From contig JAVBYI010000004.1 of NCBI GenBank assembly GCA_030824115.1, positions 62,001 through 126,000 of the forward strand: a stretch of DNA of 64,000 nucleotides, in the 5' to 3' direction. Of the stretch, positions 37,291-45,661 are shown piece by piece. Position 1 is the first letter of the stretch; each line of letters starts with the position of its first letter. The position numbers and the translations under genes were made by a program. The notes under the pieces are model-generated. The model worked only from the letters and a program-made list of their open reading frames with translations. It did not search any database and had not been told where the DNA came from. The stretch is from Rhodocyclaceae bacterium (lineage in GTDB: Bacteria; Pseudomonadota; Gammaproteobacteria; Burkholderiales; Rhodocyclaceae).

Positions 37291-38725
37291 GGCTCTTCCT
37301 TTCGCGCCGGATCGTGAAGTTCGGCATGTTGAAGAATTCGGTATCGACCCGCTCTCCCGACCCGCCTACTACAACGAAGCCGAGATCCTTAAGCAACCCG
37401 TCGTTGCGGAACTTGTCCGGGTCAGAAGCCGCCAGAGCAGCTAGGTGGGACAGCGCCACTTGTGCGACGAGATCCTTGACGGTCCCCGTCGGTAGATCGG
37501 TTACGGACAGCGATACTCCTTCCGGGAAACTCTTGGCCACATACTGGCGAAGCGAGGCCGCTGAAGTGTCGCGGTTGGCGATCATGATCTTGCGCAAGTT
37601 ATGCAATGCGCGCTCAGCTGGTGTCATTTCACGCTTTTTGGTCGCCGGTGGCGCTGGTTTCGGTCGGCGCTGAGGTGGTAGATAGAGATGGTCCTCGTTG
37701 ATGACCGGGCTCGGCGACAAGAGGTTACCTTCGATCGTTAGCCCTAGGCCGTCGGCTCGGGTGGCGGCATCGATCGTGCCAGCAATGATCGCCTCAATCC
37801 GCTCGGTGGCCTTCAGGCGGTATGCAAGATAGGCATTCGCACGCTGATAAACGGTTTCGATGATACGGTCCATGCGCTCAAGGAAACCCTCGATCGCCAT
37901 CAATCGATGAAAGCGTTCGATGTCGCGCTCTAGCATTTCCTCCTCATCGCCAGATTTCGTTCCCGGCAGATCGCGGTACCCCTGCAAGAGGAGCGACCGG
38001 GAAGGCTCGTTCCGGGTGACTTCATCGACCAGCGCCAGGATGTCCATGCGATGCCGTAGCGGATGATTCTCCGTGCGCAGTTCTTTGAAATCGCGGATGT
38101 AGATCTGGGAAATGTGCTCTACGAAGAAACGCCCAACGAAAAGATTGATTTCCTTTTCCTTGAGAATTTCCTGCATCAGGTCACGGACACGGAAGGCCGT
38201 ACTGTTGAGCGAACTGATCAATTGTGTGCACAACTTGGCGGCCGTGACGAAACCGGCTGCCTGCTCCCTCGGGTTATCAACGACAGATTTCATTTGCGCA
38301 TGCACAACCTGGATGTTGCCACCGATCATCGGAGGGCCTTCAGCAGCAAACTGGTGCAGCATTTCAAAGAACCGTGAAACCAGCGGCTTCATGGTGATAA
38401 ACAAACGCCCGCCGACTTTGTCCTCACATAACCAGCCCGACTCCACGAGCCGGGCGAGGAGATAGTTGGCCTTTATGTTGAGGATATGCCCGACGCCCTC
38501 GTTGTCATCGATCTCCCATCCCTTATCAAGAAGGAACCGCTCAATTTCCTTAGTAATATCGCCATGGAGATAGCCGTCCGGATAGGGCAGTTCACAGTCT
38601 GGGCCAAAATATTGGGTTGCCAGCCGCTCCAGTAGCTCCCATGCTCGACGAGCATTCGCGCCGTGCAGAATGGCAAAGATGTTCGGCGGAAGCCGGTCGA
38701 AGAGACCAATGGCGGGTTGGGTCAT
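37280..38725 (-). CDS. jetA: Wadjet protein JetA (MukF-like kleisin)
   Basis: A 481-residue kleisin subunit of type I Wadjet. The N-terminal winged helix includes LFDRLPPNIFAILHGANARRAWELL, and the middle is a long helical bundle. The C-terminal winged helix lies around residues 385-470 (SVTDLPTGTVKDLVAQVALSHLAAL). It bridges the two JetC heads and binds JetB. An alternative ATG at 38740 was rejected. The ATG at 38725 overlaps the WYL-gene stop in ATGA, the standard coupling seen through this operon. Length and domain order match other type I JetA proteins. No disrupted region was seen. Confidence 0.9.
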   Translation of the reverse strand: MTQPAIGLFDRLPPNIFAILHGANARRAWELLERLATQYFGPDCELPYPDGYLHGDITKEIERFLLDKGWEIDDNEGVGHILNIKANYLLARLVESGWLCEDKVGGRLFITMKPLVSRFFEMLHQFAAEGPPMIGGNIQVVHAQMKSVVDNPREQAAGFVTAAKLCTQLISSLNSTAFRVRDLMQEILKEKEINLFVGRFFVEHISQIYIRDFKELRTENHPLRHRMDILALVDEVTRNEPSRSLLLQGYRDLPGTKSGDEEEMLERDIERFHRLMAIEGFLERMDRIIETVYQRANAYLAYRLKATERIEAIIAGTIDAATRADGLGLTIEGNLLSPSPVINEDHLYLPPQRRPKPAPPATKKREMTPAERALHNLRKIMIANRDTSAASLRQYVAKSFPEGVSLSVTDLPTGTVKDLVAQVALSHLAALAASDPDKFRNDGLLKDLGFVVVGGSGERVDTEFFNMPNFTIRRERKSHAA

Positions 38726-39582
38726 GGCGGAAACACCCATGGCTTCACCTCATCGAGGTTTTGGACAGCCAACTGATACTCTGGCGGGTGCTGGGTTTCA
38801 AGGTTGATGGCTGCCCGCACATCTTGGACGAAATAGCCAACGAGTGCTCCTCGACATGTGACAACCCGCGCCGAGGTTTTATTGAAATACTCGAAGCGAA
38901 TCACCTCTTCTTGCTCTCGACTTAGGTCTGGGTGTGCTACTAGACGGACAGGTACCTTCAGGTTCCATGCTGCATCGTCCTTTTCACTGCGTTCGATTGG
39001 CGATGACAATGCCATTGTATTAACAATCCGACCCAGTGCATAATCCCGAAAGTCTTGGCGCGTTGAGCAATAGGCGCGCACGTGCCAACGACGGCCTGCA
39101 CGCACCAAGTGATGCGGTGAAATAATTCGCTGGTGCGCCGCCGGCTCATTCATCGAGCGGTATGTAATCTCCACAGCCGAATTCAACCGAATTGCTTGCG
39201 ACAGTAGCGCAAATACCTGTGGGTCCGGTGCGCTCAGATCAGGGAATGCAGCGCAAATTGGGCCTGTGGCTTCGGCATCACTTGCTACATAGGGAAGTCC
39301 GACCAAAGTAAGGTACTGCGCCAAGGACTCTGCGCGACCACGTGTCTTTTCACTCTTGCCAGCGGCGACATAGGCTTCAGGCGTGGCGTGGTAGCTGCGT
39401 GACTTACTGTTCCATGTAAGCCAGCGCGGGTACGCGGTACGAAACTCCTGAATCAATTGACTCGCTCGGATATCGCCGAGACCCAGAAGGTTGGCGATCC
39501 TGCTGCGATTCAGGACGCCTTCCCATAGCAGCAACAGTTCAAGTGTTGCTAGTCGTTGTTGCGTCGTATCGGCTCTAGCCAT
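38722..39582 (-). CDS. WYL-domain transcriptional regulator of the Wadjet operon
   Basis: A 286-residue BrxR/CapW-type regulator. The N-terminal winged helix-turn-helix is LNRSRIANLLGLGDIRASQLI near residue 25. The WYL domain is around residues 130-200, with AVEITYRSM, ISPHHLVRAGRRWHVRAY and the downstream FRDYALGRI, and a C-terminal WCX domain closes the protein. Regulators of this kind usually repress defence operons and respond to nucleic-acid or nucleotide ligands. The ATG at 39582 follows TAGAGGGGATGAA. Its stop overlaps the jetA start in ATGA, so it is the first gene of the operon and likely autoregulatory. An A/T-rich repeat region precedes it. Confidence 0.88.
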   Translation of the reverse strand: MARADTTQQRLATLELLLLWEGVLNRSRIANLLGLGDIRASQLIQEFRTAYPRWLTWNSKSRSYHATPEAYVAAGKSEKTRGRAESLAQYLTLVGLPYVASDAEATGPICAAFPDLSAPDPQVFALLSQAIRLNSAVEITYRSMNEPAAHQRIISPHHLVRAGRRWHVRAYCSTRQDFRDYALGRIVNTMALSSPIERSEKDDAAWNLKVPVRLVAHPDLSREQEEVIRFEYFNKTSARVVTCRGALVGYFVQDVRAAINLETQHPPEYQLAVQNLDEVKPWVFPP

Positions 39583-39599
39583 TTCATCCCCTCTAGAAA

Positions 39600-39677
39600 G
39601 CGAGTAAACCACCATACCATACAAATAATTATACCATATAAACTATTATATAGTATGATAAATTATACGGTAGTCGA
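39600..39677 (-). promoter_or_regulatory. Wadjet/WYL promoter and operator region
   Basis: A strikingly A/T-rich stretch in GC-rich surroundings. On the minus strand TGGTATAAT (39628-39636) is an extended -10 element. ATACCATA is repeated at 39614-39621 and 39631-39638. ACTATTATATAGT (39642-39654) is a perfect inverted repeat. These are likely WYL-regulator binding sites. Confidence 0.55.
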
Positions 39678-40067
39678 TTGAGCCGTTCGATTAGCCACCC
39701 TGAGAGGGCGCCAGTTGTCTCGCCAGCAGCACTTCCTTCTGTCAACCAAAGCCCGGTCGCTCTCGATCAAACGGTTGCATGCGCCGACCACTACTTCTAT
39801 CCGGACTTTGTGGTCTGCGTGTCGCATGGATCCGGTGAGGCCCCGATGCAGCGCTTGCTTGAGACTAAAGAAAGCACCAAAGATGCCGCGCGCAAATCGC
39901 AGCATTTTCCGGTTGCTTACGGCAAGGTTTTGTTCCTTACTCCTGATGGTAACCACCTGCGTTGGGTCAATGAGGACGGGAGTTTGGGTGAAATCGTCAA
40001 GCTGACCGAACCACAGACTATTCAAGCGGAGTTGAAAGCATCCGAGCACACGTGTCAGCAAGATTGA
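39678..40067 (+). pseudogene. C-terminal fragment of a helicase or restriction-type nuclease
   Basis: A 129-codon frame whose central part reads YPDFVVCVSHGSG...LLETKES...DAARKS...KVLFLTPDG...LRWVNEDGSLGE. This matches the C-terminal PD-(D/E)XK region found at the end of some DEAD/DEAH-box or type III-like restriction helicases. PDFVV gives the aspartate and LLETK the ExK. Residues 1-35 do not fit that family and no helicase motifs are present, so I read it as the truncated tail of a large defence gene. It lies divergent from the WYL gene, next to the Wadjet operon. A small stand-alone nuclease is the alternative. Confidence 0.5.
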
Positions 40068-40281
40068 GTTGTTAGGCAGATTAAAGAACCCCTTTAAGGT
40101 CACGAGCCGTGACCTTAAAACGTATTCTCGTGGTTGGCCATAGTTGCTACTATGGCATAGACCATATCTGTATAGGCAGGTGTTCGGCCTGACCGGCCAG
40201 TGACACCTCCTCAGTTCAGTGGCCGATCTAGCACTGATACTTGCCGGTCAAATTCTTGGGCTATTCGGTCATATTAGCCAG
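40068..40281. other. Gap between Wadjet and metal-efflux blocks
   Basis: No gene. It contains a long perfect inverted repeat at 40093-40119. Confidence 0.5.
40093..40119. terminator. Perfect 12-bp hairpin, possible bidirectional terminator
   Basis: TTTAAGGTCACG and CGTGACCTTAAA are separated by AGC. The stem ends in A/T pairs on both sides, as in bidirectional terminators. It lies between two gene blocks, although it could instead be an operator. Confidence 0.55.
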
Positions 40282-41178
40282 CTATTTCAATTTCAAAATC
40301 TTCACGGCACTCACCAGAACCATGATGCTGATCACGGCGCCTATTGACCAGTCGGGCAAGGGGCTGGCTGTCCAGGCCACAGCGAAGCCGGCAACAATGA
40401 CACCTAAATTGGCCAGCACATCGTTGGCGGTAAAGATATAGCTCGCGCGCATGTGGACGCCCCCTTCGCGGTGACGCGAGATGAGCGCCAGGCAAGTAAC
40501 GTTTGCCGCCAACGCCAACAACGATATGCCAATCATCGCGACCCCTTCGGGAGAACTGCCCGTCATGATTCTGCGACCGGTTTCGGTCAAAGCGCCCAGG
40601 GCGAGGAAGAGTTGCAGAAGTCCTGCAAGCTTGGCTGCAGCCAGCTTGTGTTTGGCGTCGCGTCCCACTGCATAAAGCGCTACCCCATAGACAGCTGCAT
40701 CAGTCAGCATGTCCGCCGCATCGGCAATCAAGCCAGCGGAATTCGCCCACCAGCCGGCAATCATTTCGATGACAAACATTGACGCATTGATGGCCAGTAA
40801 TATCCAGAGCACCCGTGACTCCGCAGCGTCATTCGACACAGCCATGGCGATATCACCTGCCTGGAGCGGCCTTGACTCCTTCAGCTTGGCGCCATAACCC
40901 AACGGCTCAAGTCGTTCCAACAGATCAGTCGCCAGGCCAGCATGGTCAATGACAAGGGATCGCCCCGGCAGATCAAAGGCCATGGATGCGACTTGCGCGT
41001 CCGCAAGCCGCAGGCGAATCATCTGTTCCTCGGACGGACAGTCCATCCCGGGGATATGAAAGACGGAGCGGGAGAGTGGTTCCTGGATATTGCTGTCCGT
41101 CAGCATATCCCCCGGTTCGGGGGTAACCGTTTCGGTGCTGCATCGGCAACGACAGGCGGCAGGTTGTGTTTCACTCAT
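40282..41178 (-). CDS. CDF-family cation efflux transporter with N-terminal metal-binding domain
   Basis: A 298-residue inner-membrane cation diffusion facilitator. Residues 1-90 contain a cysteine-rich start (AACRCRCS) and a heavy-metal-associated-like domain (HIPGMDCPSEEQM). Six membrane segments follow, with the metal site in LIADAADMLTDAAVYG in segment 2 and TANDVLANLGVIVAG in segment 5. CDF proteins exchange zinc, cobalt, cadmium or iron for protons. The metal is not predictable, since the usual HxxxD is replaced by aspartate pairs. I started at the ATG at 41178; ATG 41208 or GTG 41214 would add a short tail. It heads the metal-resistance block downstream of the lipoprotein genes. Confidence 0.82.
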   Translation of the reverse strand: MSETQPAACRCRCSTETVTPEPGDMLTDSNIQEPLSRSVFHIPGMDCPSEEQMIRLRLADAQVASMAFDLPGRSLVIDHAGLATDLLERLEPLGYGAKLKESRPLQAGDIAMAVSNDAAESRVLWILLAINASMFVIEMIAGWWANSAGLIADAADMLTDAAVYGVALYAVGRDAKHKLAAAKLAGLLQLFLALGALTETGRRIMTGSSPEGVAMIGISLLALAANVTCLALISRHREGGVHMRASYIFTANDVLANLGVIVAGFAVAWTASPLPDWSIGAVISIMVLVSAVKILKLK

Positions 41179-41214
41179 CGATCTGGGCGTGCATATCGAT
41201 AATGTCATGTTCAC

Positions 41215-41637
41215 TTAATCAAATTTGAGAGCGTATTCTTTCCCGGTACTGTCTTGGCAAGTACCCTGAGGGTTCCGGCCGGATCGCCATGCCAGCCGGC
41301 AAGTCAATTCACTACCATCCTTGGCCTTGGGATTCACCACTGCCGAATAACTTTCATGGTCTTTGTCGAGACCAGAAGTAATGCGATCCCAGTGCTTTGC
41401 GTCACTCATTCGATATCGTTTGTGAAGTTCAGCCAAGTTCTGATGGCGCTGAACTTCGAATCCTTCCGCAACATATTTCCGCTCACCAGACTCAAGAATG
41501 AGGCGACTAGGCTGGAGATGTATCAACTCCCCCTTCAAAAAGCCAGGAGCAGAATCCTTTGCCAGGGTATGCGAATGAGATGCACACCCTCCAAGAATCA
41601 GAGAGGCGCTGACGACAAACAAAATGGACTTGAACAT
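41215..41637 (-). CDS. Small lipoprotein, paralogue of the 41727-42098 product
   Basis: A 140-residue lipoprotein. The signal peptide ends in the lipobox LGGC at residue 18, followed by SHSHTL. The C-terminal half contains GSELTCRLAWRSGRNPQGTC and GKEYALKF, with two cysteines that probably form a disulfide. The same spacing (C-x(n)-G-x-C-x(n)-G-R/K-E-Y) recurs in the product of 41727-42098, so the two are paralogues with different N-termini. Located between the CDF gene and the RND operon, it probably serves metal resistance in the envelope, for example metal sensing or binding. No known family is recognised. Confidence 0.7.
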   Translation of the reverse strand: MFKSILFVVSASLILGGCASHSHTLAKDSAPGFLKGELIHLQPSRLILESGERKYVAEGFEVQRHQNLAELHKRYRMSDAKHWDRITSGLDKDHESYSAVVNPKAKDGSELTCRLAWRSGRNPQGTCQDSTGKEYALKFD

Positions 41638-41726
41638 AGTGCTTTCTCAAAATGTTGATTAATGGCATTCGAACAACATGCACCGTGGGTGTCCCCGTGA
41701 AAACGGGTACGTCCCTCAAATATCAT

Positions 41727-42098
41727 TTACTGCTGCCTAAGACTCAACGGGTATTCACGGCCATCGGCCACGCAACTGCCATCCGCCGCATAAAGATGGG
41801 TTTTCCACTGGCACTCCATCCCTGAGCCATCATCAGCTTTCAGGATATTCTTAGCTGAGTGCATATGGCGTCGATGTCGAAATGTCTCTCCCTGGGTTTG
41901 CTCCTTTGAAGGCGGCCCTACCTGCCAGTCGCCCCGGTAAACCTTGCCATTGAGCGTCACTTCGATTTTGTCGGGCCCGACAAGTTCTCGCGTTACCACG
42001 GCGGATAGCGTGTCATTGCCGGTTTTTACCGAACCGGCCGATGTGCAGGCTGCCAACACCATGGTGCTGGCAACGCTGAGGATCAGTTTGGAATTCAT
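41727..42098 (-). CDS. Small lipoprotein of the metal-resistance block
   Basis: A 123-residue lipoprotein. The signal peptide MNSKLILSVASTMVLAAC ends in a lipobox with the lipidated cysteine at about residue 18. The body is a beta-rich domain (KIEVTLNGKVYRGDWQVG) with a histidine/arginine stretch (RHRRHMHSAK) that could bind metal. It ends with MECQWKTHLYAADGSCVADGREYPLSL, the paired-cysteine tail also found in 41215-41637. I preferred the ATG at 42098 to the longer frame at 42113. It lies four genes into a co-directional block with the RND pump upstream. Function unknown beyond that context. Confidence 0.68.
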   Translation of the reverse strand: MNSKLILSVASTMVLAACTSAGSVKTGNDTLSAVVTRELVGPDKIEVTLNGKVYRGDWQVGPPSKEQTQGETFRHRRHMHSAKNILKADDGSGMECQWKTHLYAADGSCVADGREYPLSLRQQ

Positions 42099-42116
42099 GG
42101 CCATCTCCTTCATGGG

Positions 42117-42503
42117 TCACTTCACGACAAAACGCGCGGTTGCTGCCGGCTTGCCGGGCAGGTTCACCAATACGACCGCCTTGGTTCCCGCCGCCACCTT
42201 GAAGCTGCCTTTGGCTTCCAGCTTGTCACCGGCTGGCTTGAGTTCGACTTCCTGTTTTTCCGTACCGGCCAGCAGCGTCGCCTTGGCGCTGGCCTTGGAC
42301 ACATCCACGGCCTTGCCATGGTCGCGCAGATGAAGTTGCAGCACGTCTGGCTTGGCGACAAACTCATAGTCCATATCCTTGACCTCGGTCACGATGCCAC
42401 CGTGCAGGGATTTGTGTTCATGCCCGTGGTCATGGCCATCGGCGGCAAAGGCGGCACTGGTGGACGCCAGGAACAGGGCGGTGATGAGATGGCTTGCTTT
42501 CAT
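42117..42503 (-). CDS. Histidine-rich periplasmic protein of the metal pump operon
   Basis: A 128-residue secreted protein. The signal peptide MKASHLITALFLASTSAAFA is followed at once by DGHDHGHEHK, a metal-binding histidine tag. The rest is a small beta-sandwich-like domain (KATLLAGTEKQEVELKPAG, then AAGTKAVVLVNLPGKPAATARF). It may bind and hand metal to the periplasmic pump subunits. The HDHG motif right after the signal peptide is shared with the membrane fusion protein and the 185-residue membrane protein upstream in the operon. It follows cusA/czcA by 40 bases on the same strand. Confidence 0.75.
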   Translation of the reverse strand: MKASHLITALFLASTSAAFAADGHDHGHEHKSLHGGIVTEVKDMDYEFVAKPDVLQLHLRDHGKAVDVSKASAKATLLAGTEKQEVELKPAGDKLEAKGSFKVAAGTKAVVLVNLPGKPAATARFVVK

Positions 42504-42543
42504 GAGGTATTTCCTTTCGTTTTCGTTGTGTCAGGTTGAGAAA

Positions 42544-45500
42544 TCAAAGGGCTTCCCGCTCGCTGCTGGACATCAGGCGTTCAGTATCCTTGCGGCCGAA
42601 CAGCCAGAACAGCGCGGGGGTGAGGAAGGTATCCAGCAGGGTGGAGCTGATGAGGCCCGAAAAAATCACCACGGCCACCGGATGAAGAATCTCGGTGCCC
42701 GGCTGCTCGGCCTCAAAGAGCAGCGGTGCCAGGGCAAAGGCCGTGACCAGCGCCGTCATCAGCACCGGCGAGAGCCGTTCCAGCGAACCGCGCAGGATCA
42801 TCTGGTGATCGAAAGATTCGCCCTCGATGCGCATCAGGTTGATGTAGTGGCTCACCTTGAGGATGCCGTTACGCACCGAAATACCGGCCAGCGTGATGAA
42901 GCCGATCAATGCCGCCACCGACAGGGGTTGCCCGGAAATCCACAAGCCGATGACCGCACCGACCAGCGCCAGCGGAATATTGGCCATGATCAATGCCGCC
43001 AGCGTGGCCGACTGGTAGCGGCTGTAGAGCGTCACGAACATCAGCGCCAGCGACACGATGGACAACAGGCCCACCAGGCGCGAGGCCTCCTCCTGCGCCT
43101 GGAACTGTCCGCCCAGCGTCACGAAATAGCCCTCCGGCATCTTCGTTTCGGCAACCGCCTTGCGGATGTCAGTGACGATGTCGGAGAGTGCGCGACCTTG
43201 CGCATTGGCCGACAGCACGATGCGGCGCTTGCCGCCGTCGCGGCTGATCTGGTTGGGGCCGTCGCTATCCTCGATGGTGGCAATCCGCGACAGGGGCACG
43301 CTACCATTGGGCGTGGCGAACTGGATGCGGCCCAATCCTTCCACCGTCCGCGACGCTTCCGGCAAGCGCATCACCAGGGCGAAGCGGCGGCCGCCCTCGA
43401 CGATCTGGGCGGCCTTCTCACCCTCGACCAGGCCTTGCAGCATGGCCAGAATCTGCGGGGTGGGAATGCCGTATTGCGCCGCCGCCGCGTAGTCGATGCG
43501 CACCTTGATCTGGGGGGAGAGCACCTGGCGTTCGATTTCCAGATCGGCGATGCCGCGAATGCCCGCCAGTTTCCCGCGCAGCACCTCGGCCTGGCCGCGC
43601 AGGGTATCCAGATCTTCCCCGAAAATCTTGATGGCAATCTGCGAGCGCACCCCTGACAACATGGCATCGATGCGATGCGAGATCGGCTGGCCGATGGCAA
43701 TACCGGCCGGCAGGTTGGCTACCTGCGCCCGAATATCCGCCTTGACCTCGTCCATATTCCGCGTGATTTCGCCAGCGGGCTTCAGGCCGACATCCAGCTC
43801 ACTGATATGCACGCCTTCCGCATGCTCATCCAGTTCGGCACGCCCCGTGCGGCGGCCCACATGCGTGACTTCCGGCACCTGCCGGATGCGCACCTCGGCC
43901 TGCCTGGCCAGGGCGGCCGATTCGGCCAGGGTGGTGCCGGGCTGCAATGCCAGACCGATCAACAAGGTGCCTTCATTGAACGGTGGCAGGAAGGTCTTGG
44001 GGAAGAACGGCACCGCCACCGCAGCGACCAGCACCGCCACGGCGCCAGCCGCCAGCGCCGCCTGCGGACGGTTCAATACCGCTTGCAAGCTGAGGCGATA
44101 ACGGGCCTTGAGCCAGGCCAGCAGCTTCGTGTCGCCGTGATCCAGCTTCATGCGCGGCAGCAGATAGAAGGCCAGCACGGGCGTGATGGTCACCGACACC
44201 ACCAGGGATGCCAGGGTCGAGACAATGAAGGCGACTCCCAGCGGCACGAACAGGCGCCCCTCCATTCCCGGCAAGGCAAACAGTGGCAAAAACACCAGCA
44301 CGATGATGACCGTGGCGTACAGGATGGCCGAACGCACTTCCATGGTGGCATGGGCGACCAGCGTCAGCGGATGGAGTCGATGTTCCGGATGTTTGATCCG
44401 ATCTTCCCGCAGACGGCGCAGCACGTTCTCCACGCCGACCACGGCATCGTCCACCAGTCCGCCGATGGCGATGGCCAGGCCGCCCAGCGTCATGGTGTTG
44501 ATGGACAGGCCGAAATACTTGAACACCAGCGCCGTCATGAAGATCGACACCGGGATCGCCGTCAGCGCGATCACCGTGGGCCGCAGCGTGCCGAGGAAGA
44601 AGAACAGAATGGCCGCGACAAAGATCGACGCGCCAATCAGCTTGCCTTGCAGCGTGGTGATGGACGCCTCGATGAAACTGGCTTGGCGGAACGTCACCCT
44701 GGGCGCCTCCATGCCGGCAGGGAGCGTCTTGCCCAGGTCGTTCAGCGCCGTCTCGATGGAGCGGGTCAGGCTGATGGTGTCGGCGGTCGGTTGCTTCTGG
44801 ATGCCGAGAATGACGGCCGGTTTGCCCTCGAATCCGGCATCGCCGCGCTTCAAGGCCGGGGCGAACGTCACGTCGGCAATCTGGCGCAGCAGGATGGACT
44901 GGCCATTACGTGCGGACAGCGCCAGGTTCTTGAGGTCTTCCAGCCGCGAGGTACGTCCCAGGTTGCGGATCAGATACTCGCGCCCGTTGATTTCGAGAAA
45001 GCCCCCCGAGGTGTTCGAGGAAAATCCCTTGAGCGCGGCATCGAGCTGATCGTGGGCAATGCCCAGTTCCGCCATGCGCACGGTATCCGGCTGCACCTGA
45101 AACTGGCGCACTTCCCCGCCAATGGGAATCACCTGTGCGACTCCGGGGATCGCCATCAGACGCGGCCGCAATACCCAGTCGGCGAATTCCCGGACGGCCA
45201 TCGGAGAAATCCTGGCCGTATCGATGGGAATGGCGATCTGCATGATCTCGCCCATGATCGAACTGATCGGCCCCATGCGCGGAATCACGCCCTCCGGCAG
45301 CCCTTCCTCCATCGAGGACAGGCGTTCCGACACCATCTGCCGCGCCCGGAAAATCTCCGTGCTCCAGTCGAAGGTGACATAGATGAAGGACAGACCGGCG
45401 CTGGACACCGAACGCACGCTTTCTACGCCGGGCAAGCCGTTCATGGTGGTTTCCAGCGGAAAGCTGATGAGCTGTTCCACTTCCTCGGCGGCCATGCCGC

Positions 45501-45660
45501 CCGCCTCGGTCATGATGGTGACAGTCGGCTTGTTGAGGTCGGGAAAAACGTCCACCGGCGTGCGCGTCAGCGTGAATGCCCCGTAGGCCATCAGCACCAG
45601 GCTGGCGATGATGACCAGCAGGCGGTTGGCGAGGCTGTTGTCGAGTAGCTGCTTGAACAT
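42544..45660 (-). CDS. CusA/CzcA-type heavy-metal RND efflux transporter
   Basis: A 1038-residue proton-driven inner-membrane RND pump of the heavy-metal (HME) group. It has twelve membrane spans and two large periplasmic loops. Near residue 20 it reads MAYGAFTLTRTPVDVFPDL, and the proton-relay helix is GGLAIAIGGLVDDAVVGVENV near residue 395. This lacks the AID aspartate typical of divalent-cation CzcA pumps and looks more like the CusA pattern (VDxAxVxxEN). I therefore do not name the metal. It forms a tripartite exporter with the MFP and TolC-like genes just upstream, spaced by one base from the MFP gene. The C-terminal half lines up with the family end to end, so it appears complete. Confidence 0.93.
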   Translation of the reverse strand: MFKQLLDNSLANRLLVIIASLVLMAYGAFTLTRTPVDVFPDLNKPTVTIMTEAGGMAAEEVEQLISFPLETTMNGLPGVESVRSVSSAGLSFIYVTFDWSTEIFRARQMVSERLSSMEEGLPEGVIPRMGPISSIMGEIMQIAIPIDTARISPMAVREFADWVLRPRLMAIPGVAQVIPIGGEVRQFQVQPDTVRMAELGIAHDQLDAALKGFSSNTSGGFLEINGREYLIRNLGRTSRLEDLKNLALSARNGQSILLRQIADVTFAPALKRGDAGFEGKPAVILGIQKQPTADTISLTRSIETALNDLGKTLPAGMEAPRVTFRQASFIEASITTLQGKLIGASIFVAAILFFFLGTLRPTVIALTAIPVSIFMTALVFKYFGLSINTMTLGGLAIAIGGLVDDAVVGVENVLRRLREDRIKHPEHRLHPLTLVAHATMEVRSAILYATVIIVLVFLPLFALPGMEGRLFVPLGVAFIVSTLASLVVSVTITPVLAFYLLPRMKLDHGDTKLLAWLKARYRLSLQAVLNRPQAALAAGAVAVLVAAVAVPFFPKTFLPPFNEGTLLIGLALQPGTTLAESAALARQAEVRIRQVPEVTHVGRRTGRAELDEHAEGVHISELDVGLKPAGEITRNMDEVKADIRAQVANLPAGIAIGQPISHRIDAMLSGVRSQIAIKIFGEDLDTLRGQAEVLRGKLAGIRGIADLEIERQVLSPQIKVRIDYAAAAQYGIPTPQILAMLQGLVEGEKAAQIVEGGRRFALVMRLPEASRTVEGLGRIQFATPNGSVPLSRIATIEDSDGPNQISRDGGKRRIVLSANAQGRALSDIVTDIRKAVAETKMPEGYFVTLGGQFQAQEEASRLVGLLSIVSLALMFVTLYSRYQSATLAALIMANIPLALVGAVIGLWISGQPLSVAALIGFITLAGISVRNGILKVSHYINLMRIEGESFDHQMILRGSLERLSPVLMTALVTAFALAPLLFEAEQPGTEILHPVAVVIFSGLISSTLLDTFLTPALFWLFGRKDTERLMSSSEREAL

Positions 45661-45661
45661 G

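Noticed and set aside
40071-40077. GTTAGGC motif resembling an attC box
   Set aside because: No partner RYYYAAC box or stem is nearby; treated as chance.
43675-45648. 657-codon forward frame
   Set aside because: Antisense shadow of the RND pump gene; low-complexity Arg/His/Gln composition.
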